NCBI GenBank assembly: GCA_003521625.1
Contig: DPHV01000024.1
Location: forward strand, 115,740-179,739
Source: Ruminococcus sp.
GTDB lineage: Bacteria; Bacillota; Clostridia; Oscillospirales; Acutalibacteraceae
Direction: 5' to 3'
Length of the DNA stretch: 64,000 nucleotides
The notes below the pieces were generated by a model that was not told where the DNA came from, did not search any database, and saw only the letters and a list, made by a program, of their open reading frames with translations. This document shows, in pieces, positions 32,557 through 40,337 of this stretch; position 1 is the first letter of the stretch, and every line of letters starts with the position of its first letter. Made by a program: the position numbers and the translations under genes.

Positions 32557-33729
32557 TTAATTTGTTTCAAGCCAGCGTACTGCACAATACGCAAGGGCAG
32601 AAGCACCGATAGGGCAGACTTCCTCGTTAAAACGCACCTTTGGATTATGTGCTGAATATGCACCACGTTCATCGAAAAAGCCTGCGGAAAGATAGATAAA
32701 GGCTGACGGGATTTTTTCTGCAATAATTGCAAAATCTTCTGATGCATTTGCCTGCATATCCGGATATGGAGTCATTCCCGGAACATTCATCTCCTGCATA
32801 AAGCTTGCGATTTGTTCGGTGAATTTTCTGTCGCATATAAGAGGAGGAACTTCGGAAAGAGGTGTGATTTCCGCTTTTGCGCCGTTAATTTCAGCAATTC
32901 CGTTCGCAACTTCTCTGATTTTGCCAACGAGCAGTTCTCTTTCGTGTGTGTCGTTTGTACGCAGAGTTCCTTCAAGCACAGCTGTGTCGGGGATAATATT
33001 AGCGGCATTTCCGCTTTGAAATTTTCCGACGGTGAGAACACAGTTCTTTTCGGGGTCAGAGTTTCTTGCTATAAGCCCTTCAAGCGCAGTGTAAATCTGC
33101 ACAGCAGCGTGAATCGGGTCAACAGTGAGATTAGGATATGCCCCGTGACCGCCTTTGCCTGTTATAGTAATTCTGAATCCGTCAACAGATGACATCATAA
33201 CGCCGCCGCAATTGTACATAAAAAGTCCTATAGGCAATTTACCGGGTGCAACGTGAAAAGCAAGAGCGGCATCAGGCTTGGGATTTTCAAGAATACCGTT
33301 TTCAATCATATTATTACTGCCTTCAAAGGTTTCTTCAGCAGGCTGAAACATAAACTTTACTTTACCGTAGAGCTTATCCTCATTTTCTTTAAGAATTTTT
33401 GCGGCTGTCAGCAGCATAGCAGCGTGAAAATCGTGACCGCAGGCGTGAGCTTGTTTTCCTGTGGGACAGGCAAATTCTTCTCCGCTTTCTTCGGACATAG
33501 GCAGAGCGTCCATATCTGCACGAAGCAGTAATGTTTTTTCTCCCTTACCTAAAAGTGCAGTTACGCCATAACCGCATTTTTGCGGTTTAAGACCGGATTC
33601 GGTAAGCTTTTTCATAACATAGTCAACAGCAACGGGCATATTCAGTCCTGTTTCTGCGTTTTTATGAAAAAATCGGCGATGAGCGATAGTTTCATCATTC
33701 AGTTCCAATGCACGTTTGTAAAAATCCAT
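32557..33729 (-). CDS. M20 family amidohydrolase (N-acyl amino acid or peptide amidohydrolase)
   Basis: 390 residues of the hippurate hydrolase/AbgB/IAA-amidohydrolase group. Metal and catalytic residues: D72 and D74 in ADMDALPM, C97 and H99 in ACGHDFH, E132/E133 in PAEETFEG, H near 158 in HVAPG, and the C-terminal H in SAHNPKV. The Cys metal ligand distinguishes this subfamily from dipeptidase PepV types. Cytosolic. Could deacylate N-acetyl amino acids from wall or peptide turnover; specificity unknown. Own promoter, sharing a spacer with the CDP-polyol operon. Confidence 0.9.
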   Translation of the reverse strand: MDFYKRALELNDETIAHRRFFHKNAETGLNMPVAVDYVMKKLTESGLKPQKCGYGVTALLGKGEKTLLLRADMDALPMSEESGEEFACPTGKQAHACGHDFHAAMLLTAAKILKENEDKLYGKVKFMFQPAEETFEGSNNMIENGILENPKPDAALAFHVAPGKLPIGLFMYNCGGVMMSSVDGFRITITGKGGHGAYPNLTVDPIHAAVQIYTALEGLIARNSDPEKNCVLTVGKFQSGNAANIIPDTAVLEGTLRTNDTHERELLVGKIREVANGIAEINGAKAEITPLSEVPPLICDRKFTEQIASFMQEMNVPGMTPYPDMQANASEDFAIIAEKIPSAFIYLSAGFFDERGAYSAHNPKVRFNEEVCPIGASALAYCAVRWLETN

Positions 33730-33772
33730 AATAAAGACCTCACTTTAATTTAAAATATAGCTCTTTATAAAT

Positions 33773-33801
33773 ACTATAACAAATTAATTTGTTTTTATCA
33801 A
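33773..33801 (-). promoter_or_regulatory. Sigma-A promoter of the M20 amidohydrolase gene
   Basis: Minus strand TTGATA (33801-33796), a 17-base spacer and TATAGT (33778-33773). Confidence 0.7.
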
Positions 33802-33840
33802 TTGTAATCCTAATAATAACCACAATGTATATCGTGCATA

Positions 33841-33870
33841 TTGACAAAAAAGCCCTATATGTGGTATTAT
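33841..33870 (+). promoter_or_regulatory. Sigma-A promoter of the CDP-polyol operon
   Basis: TTGACA (33841-33846), an 18-base spacer ending TGG (extended -10) and TATTAT (33865-33870), about 80 bases before the first gene. Confidence 0.7.
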
Positions 33871-33950
33871 ACTAGTGACTATAAATGTTTGATTTATGTA
33901 AATTTTGTTTTGTTATTATATAGCTTTTGTAATATGAACGGAGGAGTATG

Positions 33951-34646
33951 ATGAATACTGCTATAATTCTTGCAGGCGGCGTTGGAAGCAGAATGGGAGC
34001 CGACAGACCAAAGCAGTTTCTTATGGTGCAGGATAAGCCTATTATTTCTTATTGCTTTGATATTTTTCAGAAGCACAATGAGATTGACAATATGGTAGTT
34101 GTTGTAAGCGAGCAGTGGCAGGGTTTTGTTGAGGAATATGCCGCAAAGTATGGCATTACAAAAATCTGCGGTTATGCTCCTGCGGGCAAAACCAGACAAC
34201 ATTCTATATACAACGGATTGAAGTGCATTGAAGAGAATGCACCCGATACCGATATCGTTATTGTTCACGATGCGGCTCGCCCTCTTGTATCTGACGAAAT
34301 CATTTCCGATTGCGTTAAGGGTGCAACGGAATATGACGGTGCAATGCCCGTTATTTCTGTAAAGGACACTGTTTATCAGAGTAAGGACGGATGCAGTATC
34401 GGCTGTCTGCTGAAGCGTTCCGAGCTTTTTGCAGGACAAGCTCCCGAAAGCTTTAAATTCAGAAAATATCTTGACATACACAACTCGGTTTCCGATGAGG
34501 AGATAGGACTTACTGCAGGCAGCAGTGAGATTGCTTATCGCCACGGAATGGAAATCAGAATGGTAAAGGGCAGTGAGCGAAATCTGAAGATTACCACTGT
34601 CGAGGACTTGGAAACTTTCGAGTCTATTTTGAAAGGTGTGAATTAA
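33951..34646 (+). CDS. IspD/TarI-family cytidylyltransferase, probably for a polyol phosphate
   Basis: 231 residues. ATG 33951 is preferred over 33948 because GGAGGAG ends almost at the first. The nucleotide loop AGGVGSRMGADRPKQF (8-23) with its lysine, VHDAARPLV (about 102-110), and the end NLKITTVEDL define the IspD/TarI fold. The segment LLKRSELFAGQAPESFKFRKY resembles TarI (GQTPQSF) more than housekeeping IspD. Next to a polyol dehydrogenase and TagF-like polymerase it most likely makes a CDP-polyol such as CDP-ribitol or CDP-arabinitol. Use as IspD in isoprenoid synthesis cannot be excluded. Confidence 0.82.
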   Translation: MNTAIILAGGVGSRMGADRPKQFLMVQDKPIISYCFDIFQKHNEIDNMVVVVSEQWQGFVEEYAAKYGITKICGYAPAGKTRQHSIYNGLKCIEENAPDTDIVIVHDAARPLVSDEIISDCVKGATEYDGAMPVISVKDTVYQSKDGCSIGCLLKRSELFAGQAPESFKFRKYLDIHNSVSDEEIGLTAGSSEIAYRHGMEIRMVKGSERNLKITTVEDLETFESILKGVN

Positions 34647-34647
34647 T

Positions 34648-35700
34648 TTGGAAAAAATGAAAGCAAGAGTATTAAAGGAAGTCGGAAATCTTGAATACTG
34701 TGACTATCCTATGCCAAAACTCAATTCAGGCGAGGTTTTGTTCAAGGTTAAGGCTTGCGGAATCTGCGGTTCGGATATTCCCAGAGTTTTTGTAAACGGA
34801 ACATATCATTTTCCGACCATTCCCGGACATGAATTTTCAGGTATTGTTGTTGACGCGGCTGACGAGGAAAACAAAAAGCTTATCGGTATGAGAGCTACCG
34901 TATTTCCTTTGATTCCCTGCAAAACCTGTGAAAACTGCAATAACGGCAGATTTGAAATGTGCAAAAGCTATGATTACCTCGGTTCAAGAAGTGACGGTGC
35001 ATTTGCAGAGTATGTTCGTGTTCCCGTATGGAATCTTGTTCCGATTCCCGATAACCTTTCTTATGAGGTTGCCGCTATGACAGAGCCTTGCGCTGTTGGC
35101 TTGCACGCTTTAAGACAGGCGCAGATTGAAATCGGTGATGTAGTTGTAATTTACGGTCCCGGTACAATCGGTATGCTTATTGCACAGTGGGCGAGAGCAT
35201 GGGGCGCAAAGGTACTTCTTGTCGGTACCGACCTGAATAACTGGGATTTTATTGAAAGCCTCGGATTTACTGAATACTGCAATTCTTCACACGAAGACCC
35301 CATTGAGTGGGTTAAGAAAATGACAAACGGCGTCGGCGCTGACATTGCTATTGAGGCTGTAGGCGTTCAGGTAACAGCCTGCAATTGTCTTGAATCTGTT
35401 GCTTCGGGCGGAAAGGTTATTTTTGTCGGCAATCCGCACGGTGACTTTACTTTCCCTCAAAATACCTACTGGCAGATTTTAAGAAAACAGCTTACTATTC
35501 ACGGCACATGGAATTCAAGCTACAGCGATACCCACAAGAGCGACTGGAATCTCGTTGTTGACGCTCTGGCATCGGGTAAAATTAACGCCGAAAAGCTTAT
35601 TACTCATAAATTTGACCTTGAAACAATGGACAAAGGTCTTGAAATAATGAGGGATAATACCGAGTTTTTCGCTAAAATTATGGTTGTTAATAAGGATTAA
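34648..35700 (+). CDS. Zinc-dependent medium-chain dehydrogenase, polyol-phosphate dehydrogenase-like
   Basis: 350 residues from TTG 34648 (AAAGGTG 9 bases upstream; ATG 34657 is too far). Catalytic zinc ligands C37 in CGICGSD and H61/E62 in GHEFSG; structural zinc C91, C94, C97 and C105; Rossmann loop YGPGTIGMLIAQ near 170; NAD(P) site VGTD. It resembles galactitol-1-phosphate or sorbitol dehydrogenases rather than the classic TarJ reductase, which lacks the CGICGSD motif. By position it would reduce a pentulose phosphate to the polyol phosphate used by the cytidylyltransferase one base upstream. Confidence 0.85.
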   Translation: MEKMKARVLKEVGNLEYCDYPMPKLNSGEVLFKVKACGICGSDIPRVFVNGTYHFPTIPGHEFSGIVVDAADEENKKLIGMRATVFPLIPCKTCENCNNGRFEMCKSYDYLGSRSDGAFAEYVRVPVWNLVPIPDNLSYEVAAMTEPCAVGLHALRQAQIEIGDVVVIYGPGTIGMLIAQWARAWGAKVLLVGTDLNNWDFIESLGFTEYCNSSHEDPIEWVKKMTNGVGADIAIEAVGVQVTACNCLESVASGGKVIFVGNPHGDFTFPQNTYWQILRKQLTIHGTWNSSYSDTHKSDWNLVVDALASGKINAEKLITHKFDLETMDKGLEIMRDNTEFFAKIMVVNKD

Positions 35701-35711
35701 GAGGTGATATT

Positions 35712-36377
35712 ATGAGAGGAATGCTCTCTCCGTCGCTGATGTGCGCAGATGTTTTGAATCTTCAGTCTGAAATTGAAGCACTTGATAATCTGGGCGTTGA
35801 CTATATTCATCTTGATTTTATGGACGGTAAGTTTGTTCCGAACATTACTCTTGACGCTTCGCTTATAAGAGCTGTAAAGTCTGTTCTTAAAAATATGAAA
35901 AGAGATATTCATATTATGGCTTATGAGCCGCAGCAGTATTTTGACAGAATGGACATAGGTGAGGGTGATATAGTTGCCGTTCATCTCGAAGCCTGCGAGA
36001 ATGTTCGTGGCGTTTTAAGTATTATACGGAAGCGTGGTGCAAACCCGTTTCTTGCAATCAGTCCCGACACCAAAGCCAAAGTCCTCAATGATTATCTTGA
36101 TGACATAGACGGAGTGCTTGTAATGACCGTATATCCGGGTTTTGCAGGACAGCCTATTGTTGAAGGCAGCTTTGATAAAATTACCGAGGTAAGACAGATT
36201 ATAGATAACAGCGGTAAAGATATTATTCTTGAGGTTGACGGACACGTCAGCTGGGATTTGTGTCATAAAATGCGTGAATGCGGTGCAGATTTATTTGTTG
36301 CCGGTTCTTCGTCTGTATATTCAAAGGGTATGAAGATTGACGAAGCAGTAAATAAAATGATGGAATTAATTAAATAA
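35712..36377 (+). CDS. Ribulose-phosphate 3-epimerase family protein
   Basis: 221-residue TIM barrel with all four metal ligands of Rpe: H33 and D35 in IHLDFMDG, H67 in DIHIMAYE and D176 in LEVDGHVSWD. FVPNIT and the phosphate loop VYPGFAGQP are present (usually VNPGFGGQ), so it has diverged somewhat. It would interconvert ribulose-5-phosphate and xylulose-5-phosphate, or 6-phosphate analogues such as allulose 6-phosphate. Its place between a polyol dehydrogenase and a glycerophosphotransferase-type polymerase suggests a dedicated role in polyol precursor supply rather than the pentose pathway. Confidence 0.88.
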   Translation: MRGMLSPSLMCADVLNLQSEIEALDNLGVDYIHLDFMDGKFVPNITLDASLIRAVKSVLKNMKRDIHIMAYEPQQYFDRMDIGEGDIVAVHLEACENVRGVLSIIRKRGANPFLAISPDTKAKVLNDYLDDIDGVLVMTVYPGFAGQPIVEGSFDKITEVRQIIDNSGKDIILEVDGHVSWDLCHKMRECGADLFVAGSSSVYSKGMKIDEAVNKMMELIK

Positions 36378-36393
36378 ATTTGGGGTGTAATTG

Positions 36394-38175
36394 TTGGAAT
36401 ATAAAATAGAGGTTAAGGAATTGTTAATACAGGACCGTAAAATGGTTCTCACAATTATGGGCGAAATAGCTGACGAGACTATTAACTCTCATTTTTTATC
36501 TAAACCTAAAATTGTTTTACATTTTTTTAATGAACAGGAGGACAGACGTATTCCGTTTGTCCTTTCTAATGTAACTTATGTTGACGGGAAGTGCTTCTTT
36601 TCCGGTAAATATACCTATCGTCTCGATTTGCTTTTCTGGAAAACGAGGAACGCTTATCAGCCTTTTGATATGTATATTAATTTCGGATTTGCTGATTTTT
36701 ATGAGGAAAAAATCAAGGTGGATTTAACCCCTGAGGTATTTGAAACCGATGATAAATGCTACGGATATACTCTTGAGGGCAATCATTTCAGATTTTTACC
36801 GAATAAAAAGAAGATACATCACTCTCCTGTAAGCAGATTCTGTGTTAATTTTGTAAACTTTTTGATTAAAGTAGTTCAGTTTGTTTTTGCAGTTGCAATG
36901 TTACCGATTTATATAATTGACGGCATTTTGCGACTGACTGATATTATACGTTTTCCTGCACGTTTTAACGATGAAAGCTATCTGAAGCGTTTTGTTGCTT
37001 TTGTGTTCTGGCGTTTTTCACAGGTTGCTACGCTTAAAATTGCGTTGTGGACTGTCAAGAGGTTTGTTTTCAAAACCTGCTATAATTTCTATAAGCTTAA
37101 GAAAGTACAGAACAACAAAATTACTTTTATTTCTTTAAGACGAGACGATATTTCAGGCAACTTTGCTTTTGTGCACAATAAAATCAAGGACGATAAAAAT
37201 CTTAAAATTGATTTTATCCTCAACGAGCATACAATCGCCGAAATGTCTTTTAAAGAAATAAGAATATTTACAAAAGCCTGTGCAACAAGCAAGGTTATTG
37301 TTCTCGACGAGTTTACTCCGCAGATACACTACATTGATTTAAGACCGCAGACAAAGCTTATTCAGCTCTGGCACGCCTGCGGTGCATTTAAGACCTTTGG
37401 CTTTACAAGACTTTCAAAGCCGCATGGTTCTCCTCAGCCTACAAGAAATCACAGAAGCTACGATTACGTAACTGTAAGCTCAACCTACTGCAAAAAATGT
37501 CATTCGGAGGGCTTTGGTATCCCTACGGATAATGTTGTGGCAACAGGTATCCCGAGAACTGACGTTTTCTTTGATGAAGAGTACAAAAAGCAGGCAAGAG
37601 ATAAGTTTTATTCTGCTCACCCTCATTTTAAGAATAAAAAGATTATTCTCTTTGCTCCGACATTCAGAGGTATGGTAAAGGAAACAGCGTTCTATCCTAC
37701 GGAAATGTTTGATTTGAATACCGTTTGCGCAAAGCTGCCCGAGGAATACGTGTTTATTGTAAAGCACCATCCATTTGTAAAGGATAAACAGCCAATTCCT
37801 AAAAAATACAAGGACAGAATAATTGACCTGTCGGATGATACAGAGCTTAATGATTTACTTTTTGTAACGGACGCAATAATCACCGACTATTCATCGCTTG
37901 TTTTTGAAGCTTCACTGCTTGATATTCCAATGATTTTCTATGTGTTCGACCTTGAAAAGTATATCAACGAGCGTGATTTTTACTTTGATTTCAAGCTTTT
38001 TGCTCCGGGCAAAATTGTCTATTCGCAGGAACAGCTTATCGACGTTATAGACAAAGAAGATTATTGCACAGAAAAAATCAAGCCGTTTGCTGATATGTTC
38101 TTTGATTACCTTGACGGAAAATCAACAGAGCGTGTTGTGAAATTAATTTATGAAAATTTAAAAAATAATGCTTGA
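36394..38175 (+). CDS. CDP-glycerol glycerophosphotransferase family protein (TagF/TarL-like polymerase)
   Basis: About 593 residues. TTG 36394 is used (GGGGTG 6 bases upstream; TTG 36391 also possible). Residues 1-135 form a beta-rich N-terminal domain, then an amphipathic/hydrophobic stretch (about 145-175) for membrane association. The GT-B-like C-terminal half has LIQLWHACGAFKTFGF, TGIPRTDVFF, ILFAPTFRG, IVKHHPFV and DAIITDYSSLVFEASLLDIP, the TagF catalytic and donor-site signatures with two key histidines. It transfers polyol-phosphate from a CDP-polyol to a growing chain. The operon suggests ribitol, arabinitol or xylitol phosphate rather than glycerol. Confidence 0.88.
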   Translation: MEYKIEVKELLIQDRKMVLTIMGEIADETINSHFLSKPKIVLHFFNEQEDRRIPFVLSNVTYVDGKCFFSGKYTYRLDLLFWKTRNAYQPFDMYINFGFADFYEEKIKVDLTPEVFETDDKCYGYTLEGNHFRFLPNKKKIHHSPVSRFCVNFVNFLIKVVQFVFAVAMLPIYIIDGILRLTDIIRFPARFNDESYLKRFVAFVFWRFSQVATLKIALWTVKRFVFKTCYNFYKLKKVQNNKITFISLRRDDISGNFAFVHNKIKDDKNLKIDFILNEHTIAEMSFKEIRIFTKACATSKVIVLDEFTPQIHYIDLRPQTKLIQLWHACGAFKTFGFTRLSKPHGSPQPTRNHRSYDYVTVSSTYCKKCHSEGFGIPTDNVVATGIPRTDVFFDEEYKKQARDKFYSAHPHFKNKKIILFAPTFRGMVKETAFYPTEMFDLNTVCAKLPEEYVFIVKHHPFVKDKQPIPKKYKDRIIDLSDDTELNDLLFVTDAIITDYSSLVFEASLLDIPMIFYVFDLEKYINERDFYFDFKLFAPGKIVYSQEQLIDVIDKEDYCTEKIKPFADMFFDYLDGKSTERVVKLIYENLKNNA

Positions 38176-38200
38176 CAAGAAACAAAAGTTGTATTATACT
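38172..38200 (+). promoter_or_regulatory. Sigma-A promoter of infC-rpmI-rplT
   Basis: TTGACA (38172-38177) overlaps the stop codon of the polymerase gene; a 17-base spacer and TATACT (38195-38200) follow. Confidence 0.85.
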
Positions 38201-38207
38201 ATTAAGG

Positions 38208-38354
38208 TAAAATAAAGCAAAGCAGAAATGCTTTCACCTGTGGGGTGTCGTCTGCACGGGTCAATACCTAATCTTTTTGTTATGTATTGCTATGCGGACG
38301 GATGTATTTCTGTCCGCATTTATTATTTTAGTGGTACTTTGGAGGTGCTTAACC
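38208..38354 (+). ncRNA. Structured leader of the IF3-L35-L20 operon (L20-type leader candidate)
   Basis: About 147 bases of untranslated leader with short stems (AAAGCA/TGCTTT, CACC/GGTG) and an attenuator-like hairpin, ATGCGGAC (38292-38299) / GTCCGCAT (38312-38319), followed by TTATTATTTTA. In Bacillus this operon is controlled by L20 binding a leader that chooses between terminator and antiterminator. The position fits; the L20-binding mimic is not confirmed. Confidence 0.55.
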
Positions 38355-38876
38355 ATCGGCAAGAAAGATAATATTCAGATTAATGAAGAAATCCGTGACA
38401 AAGAGCTCAGAATAATTGGTTCTGACGGTCAGCAGCTAGGTATTATGTCCGCAAAGGATGCGCTCAATCTTGCAGAGCAGAAAAACCTTGATTTGGTAAA
38501 AATCGCTCCGCAGAGCAATCCGCCCGTATGTAAGATTATGGATTACGGAAAATACCGTTTTGAACAGGCTAAAAGAGAAAAGGAAGCAAGAAAAAATCAG
38601 AGAGTTGTCGACATAAAGGAAGTAAGACTTTCTCTTAACATTGATACTCACGATTTTAATACAAAGCTTAACAATGCTCTTAAATTCATTAAGCACGGCG
38701 ACAAGGTTAAGGTTTCAATCCGTTTCAGAGGACGTGAAATGGGACATCCCGAAATCGGTCTTGAAACAATGAAACGTTTTGCCGACGCTTGCAGCGAAAC
38801 AGCTGTTATTGAAAAGCCTGCAAAGCTTGAAGGCCGCAATATGCTTATGTTTCTTGCGCCAAAGACCAACAAGTAA
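38355..38876 (+). CDS. infC: Translation initiation factor IF-3
   Basis: 173 residues if the start is ATC 38355, 8 bases after GGAGGT. The frame is open upstream but that part is leader with a hairpin, and the product otherwise lacks any ATG/GTG/TTG at the right place. infC is known for rare AUU/AUC-type starts that IF3 itself discriminates against. The N-domain has NEEIRDKELRIIGSDGQQLG; the C-domain has ICKIMDYGKYRFEQAKREKE-like residues, DTHDFNTKL and RFRGREMGHPEIGL. Confidence 0.95.
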   Translation: MGKKDNIQINEEIRDKELRIIGSDGQQLGIMSAKDALNLAEQKNLDLVKIAPQSNPPVCKIMDYGKYRFEQAKREKEARKNQRVVDIKEVRLSLNIDTHDFNTKLNNALKFIKHGDKVKVSIRFRGREMGHPEIGLETMKRFADACSETAVIEKPAKLEGRNMLMFLAPKTNK

Positions 38877-38898
38877 TTAAACAGGGAGGATACTTAAT

Positions 38899-39096
38899 AT
38901 GCCTAAAATTAAAACTCACAGCGGTGCCAAAAAACGTTTTAAACTTTCTAAAAACGGTAAAGTTATCCGTGCTCACGCTAACAAGAGCCACATCTTAAAC
39001 AAAAAGACAACAAAGCGTAAGAGAGGTTTACGTCAGACAGCAGTAGCTGATAAGACAAATACTGCTCAGATCAAGCGCCTTATTCCTTACAAATAA
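38899..39096 (+). CDS. rpmI: 50S ribosomal protein bL35
   Basis: 65 residues, very basic: PKIKTHSGAKKRFKLSKNGK at the N-terminus and KTTKRKRGLRQTAVAD later are diagnostic. GGGAGGA precedes the ATG. Middle gene of the conserved infC-rpmI-rplT operon. Confidence 0.98.
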   Translation: MPKIKTHSGAKKRFKLSKNGKVIRAHANKSHILNKKTTKRKRGLRQTAVADKTNTAQIKRLIPYK

Positions 39097-39141
39097 TTGA
39101 CGCTTAAACTAACTAAATCAACTAATCGGAGGTAACATATA

Positions 39142-39492
39142 ATGGCACGTGTAAAAGGTGCGATGATGACTCGCAAAAGAAGAAAAAAGACATTAAAGCT
39201 TGCCAAGGGCTACTGGGGTTCCAAATCAAGACACTTTAAAATGGCTAAACAGGCTGTTATGAAGTCCGGCAACTACGCTTATATCGGTCGTAAGCAGAGA
39301 AAGAGAGATTTCCGTCGTCTTTGGATTACTCGTATTTCTGCTGCTTGCAAGGCAAACGGCACAAATTATTCAACATTTATGAATGGTCTTAAAAAAGCAG
39401 GCATTACATTAAACCGTAAAATGCTTTCTGAAATTGCAATTTCAGACCCTGCTGCTTTTACATCACTTGTTGAACAGGCTAAAAACGCTTAA
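39142..39492 (+). CDS. rplT: 50S ribosomal protein bL20
   Basis: 116 residues: ARVKGAMMTRKRRKKTLKLA, then GYWGSKSRHFKMAKQAVM and KRDFRRLWITRISAACK. Needed for early 50S assembly and, in Bacillus, an autorepressor of this operon through the leader. Preceded by CGGAGGT; followed by a hairpin. Confidence 0.98.
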   Translation: MARVKGAMMTRKRRKKTLKLAKGYWGSKSRHFKMAKQAVMKSGNYAYIGRKQRKRDFRRLWITRISAACKANGTNYSTFMNGLKKAGITLNRKMLSEIAISDPAAFTSLVEQAKNA

Positions 39493-39509
39493 TTTTTTGA
39501 TTTGTAATT

Positions 39510-39531
39510 GCGTTTGGGTTTTCCCAAACGC
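39510..39531 (+). terminator. Hairpin terminator after rplT
   Basis: Perfect 9-base-pair GCGTTTGGG/CCCAAACGC, loop TTTT; the following ATTTGCTGTTTTA is only a weak U tract, so read-through into the next genes is likely. Confidence 0.65.
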
Positions 39532-39554
39532 ATTTGCTGTTTTAGGAGAAAGAT

Positions 39555-40337
39555 ATGCTTACTCTTACAAGCAAGGATAACAGTAACATAAAAAATACGG
39601 TAAAGCTTAAAAAGAGCGCGCGTTACAGACGGAAATCGGGACTTTTTATTGCCGAGGGCTTAAGAGTCTGCTATGACGCAATGTTAAGTAATGCAGAAAT
39701 TGAAATACTTTTTGCAACTGAAAAGGCAATTGAGAAAAATCGGGATAAATTTTCCGAATTGTCTGAATATTCGCACAAGACCTTTGTAGTAACGGAACAG
39801 ATTTTTTCATTAATAAGCGATACCGAAACGCCGCAGGGCTTTCTCTGCGTTATAAAAGCACTTGACAAAATTAGTCAGTTTGATACAATTAAGAATAATG
39901 GTAAATTACTTGCGCTTGATAATGTGCAGGATCCAAACAATCTCGGTACGATTCTGCGTTCTGCCGAGGCGTTCGGAATTGACGGCATAGTTATGTCAGA
40001 GGACTGCTGTGATATTTACAGTCCGAAGGTTGTAAGAGGCAGTATGGGCGCAGTGTTCAGAATTCCGTTTGTAATTTGCAGTTGTATTTCTTCTTTTTTA
40101 AAGGAGAATACTTATCTTGATTCCTTTGCTTCCGTCGTTGACAGTAGTGCAAAGCCTATAACAGAGGTTGATTTCAAATCGCCTTGCATAACTGTAGTAG
40201 GTAACGAGGGCAACGGGTTAAAACAGGAAACGATAGACAGTTGCAAAAATAAGATTACTATTCCAATGCGAGGAAAAGCTGAATCGCTCAACGCTTCGGC
40301 CGCCGCTTCAATAATTATCTGGGAAATGATAAAATGA
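39555..40337 (+). CDS. TrmH/SpoU family RNA 2'-O-methyltransferase
   Basis: 260 residues. N-terminal L30e-like substrate domain (KLKKSARYRRKSGLFIAEG), C-terminal SPOUT knot with motif 1 DNVQDPNNLGTILRSAEAFG, motif 2 VVGNEGNGL and motif 3 IPMRGKAESLNASAAASII. This is the common Firmicute rRNA/tRNA methyltransferase beside rplT; the exact target nucleotide is not deducible. The stop overlaps the dprA start (ATGA). No clear promoter of its own. Confidence 0.92.
   Translation: MLTLTSKDNSNIKNTVKLKKSARYRRKSGLFIAEGLRVCYDAMLSNAEIEILFATEKAIEKNRDKFSELSEYSHKTFVVTEQIFSLISDTETPQGFLCVIKALDKISQFDTIKNNGKLLALDNVQDPNNLGTILRSAEAFGIDGIVMSEDCCDIYSPKVVRGSMGAVFRIPFVICSCISSFLKENTYLDSFASVVDSSAKPITEVDFKSPCITVVGNEGNGLKQETIDSCKNKITIPMRGKAESLNASAAASIIIWEMIK

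Noticed and set aside
38228..38374. Short ORF starting ATG in the infC leader, overlapping infC in another frame
   Set aside because: No ribosome binding site and no conserved features; it lies in a structured leader.
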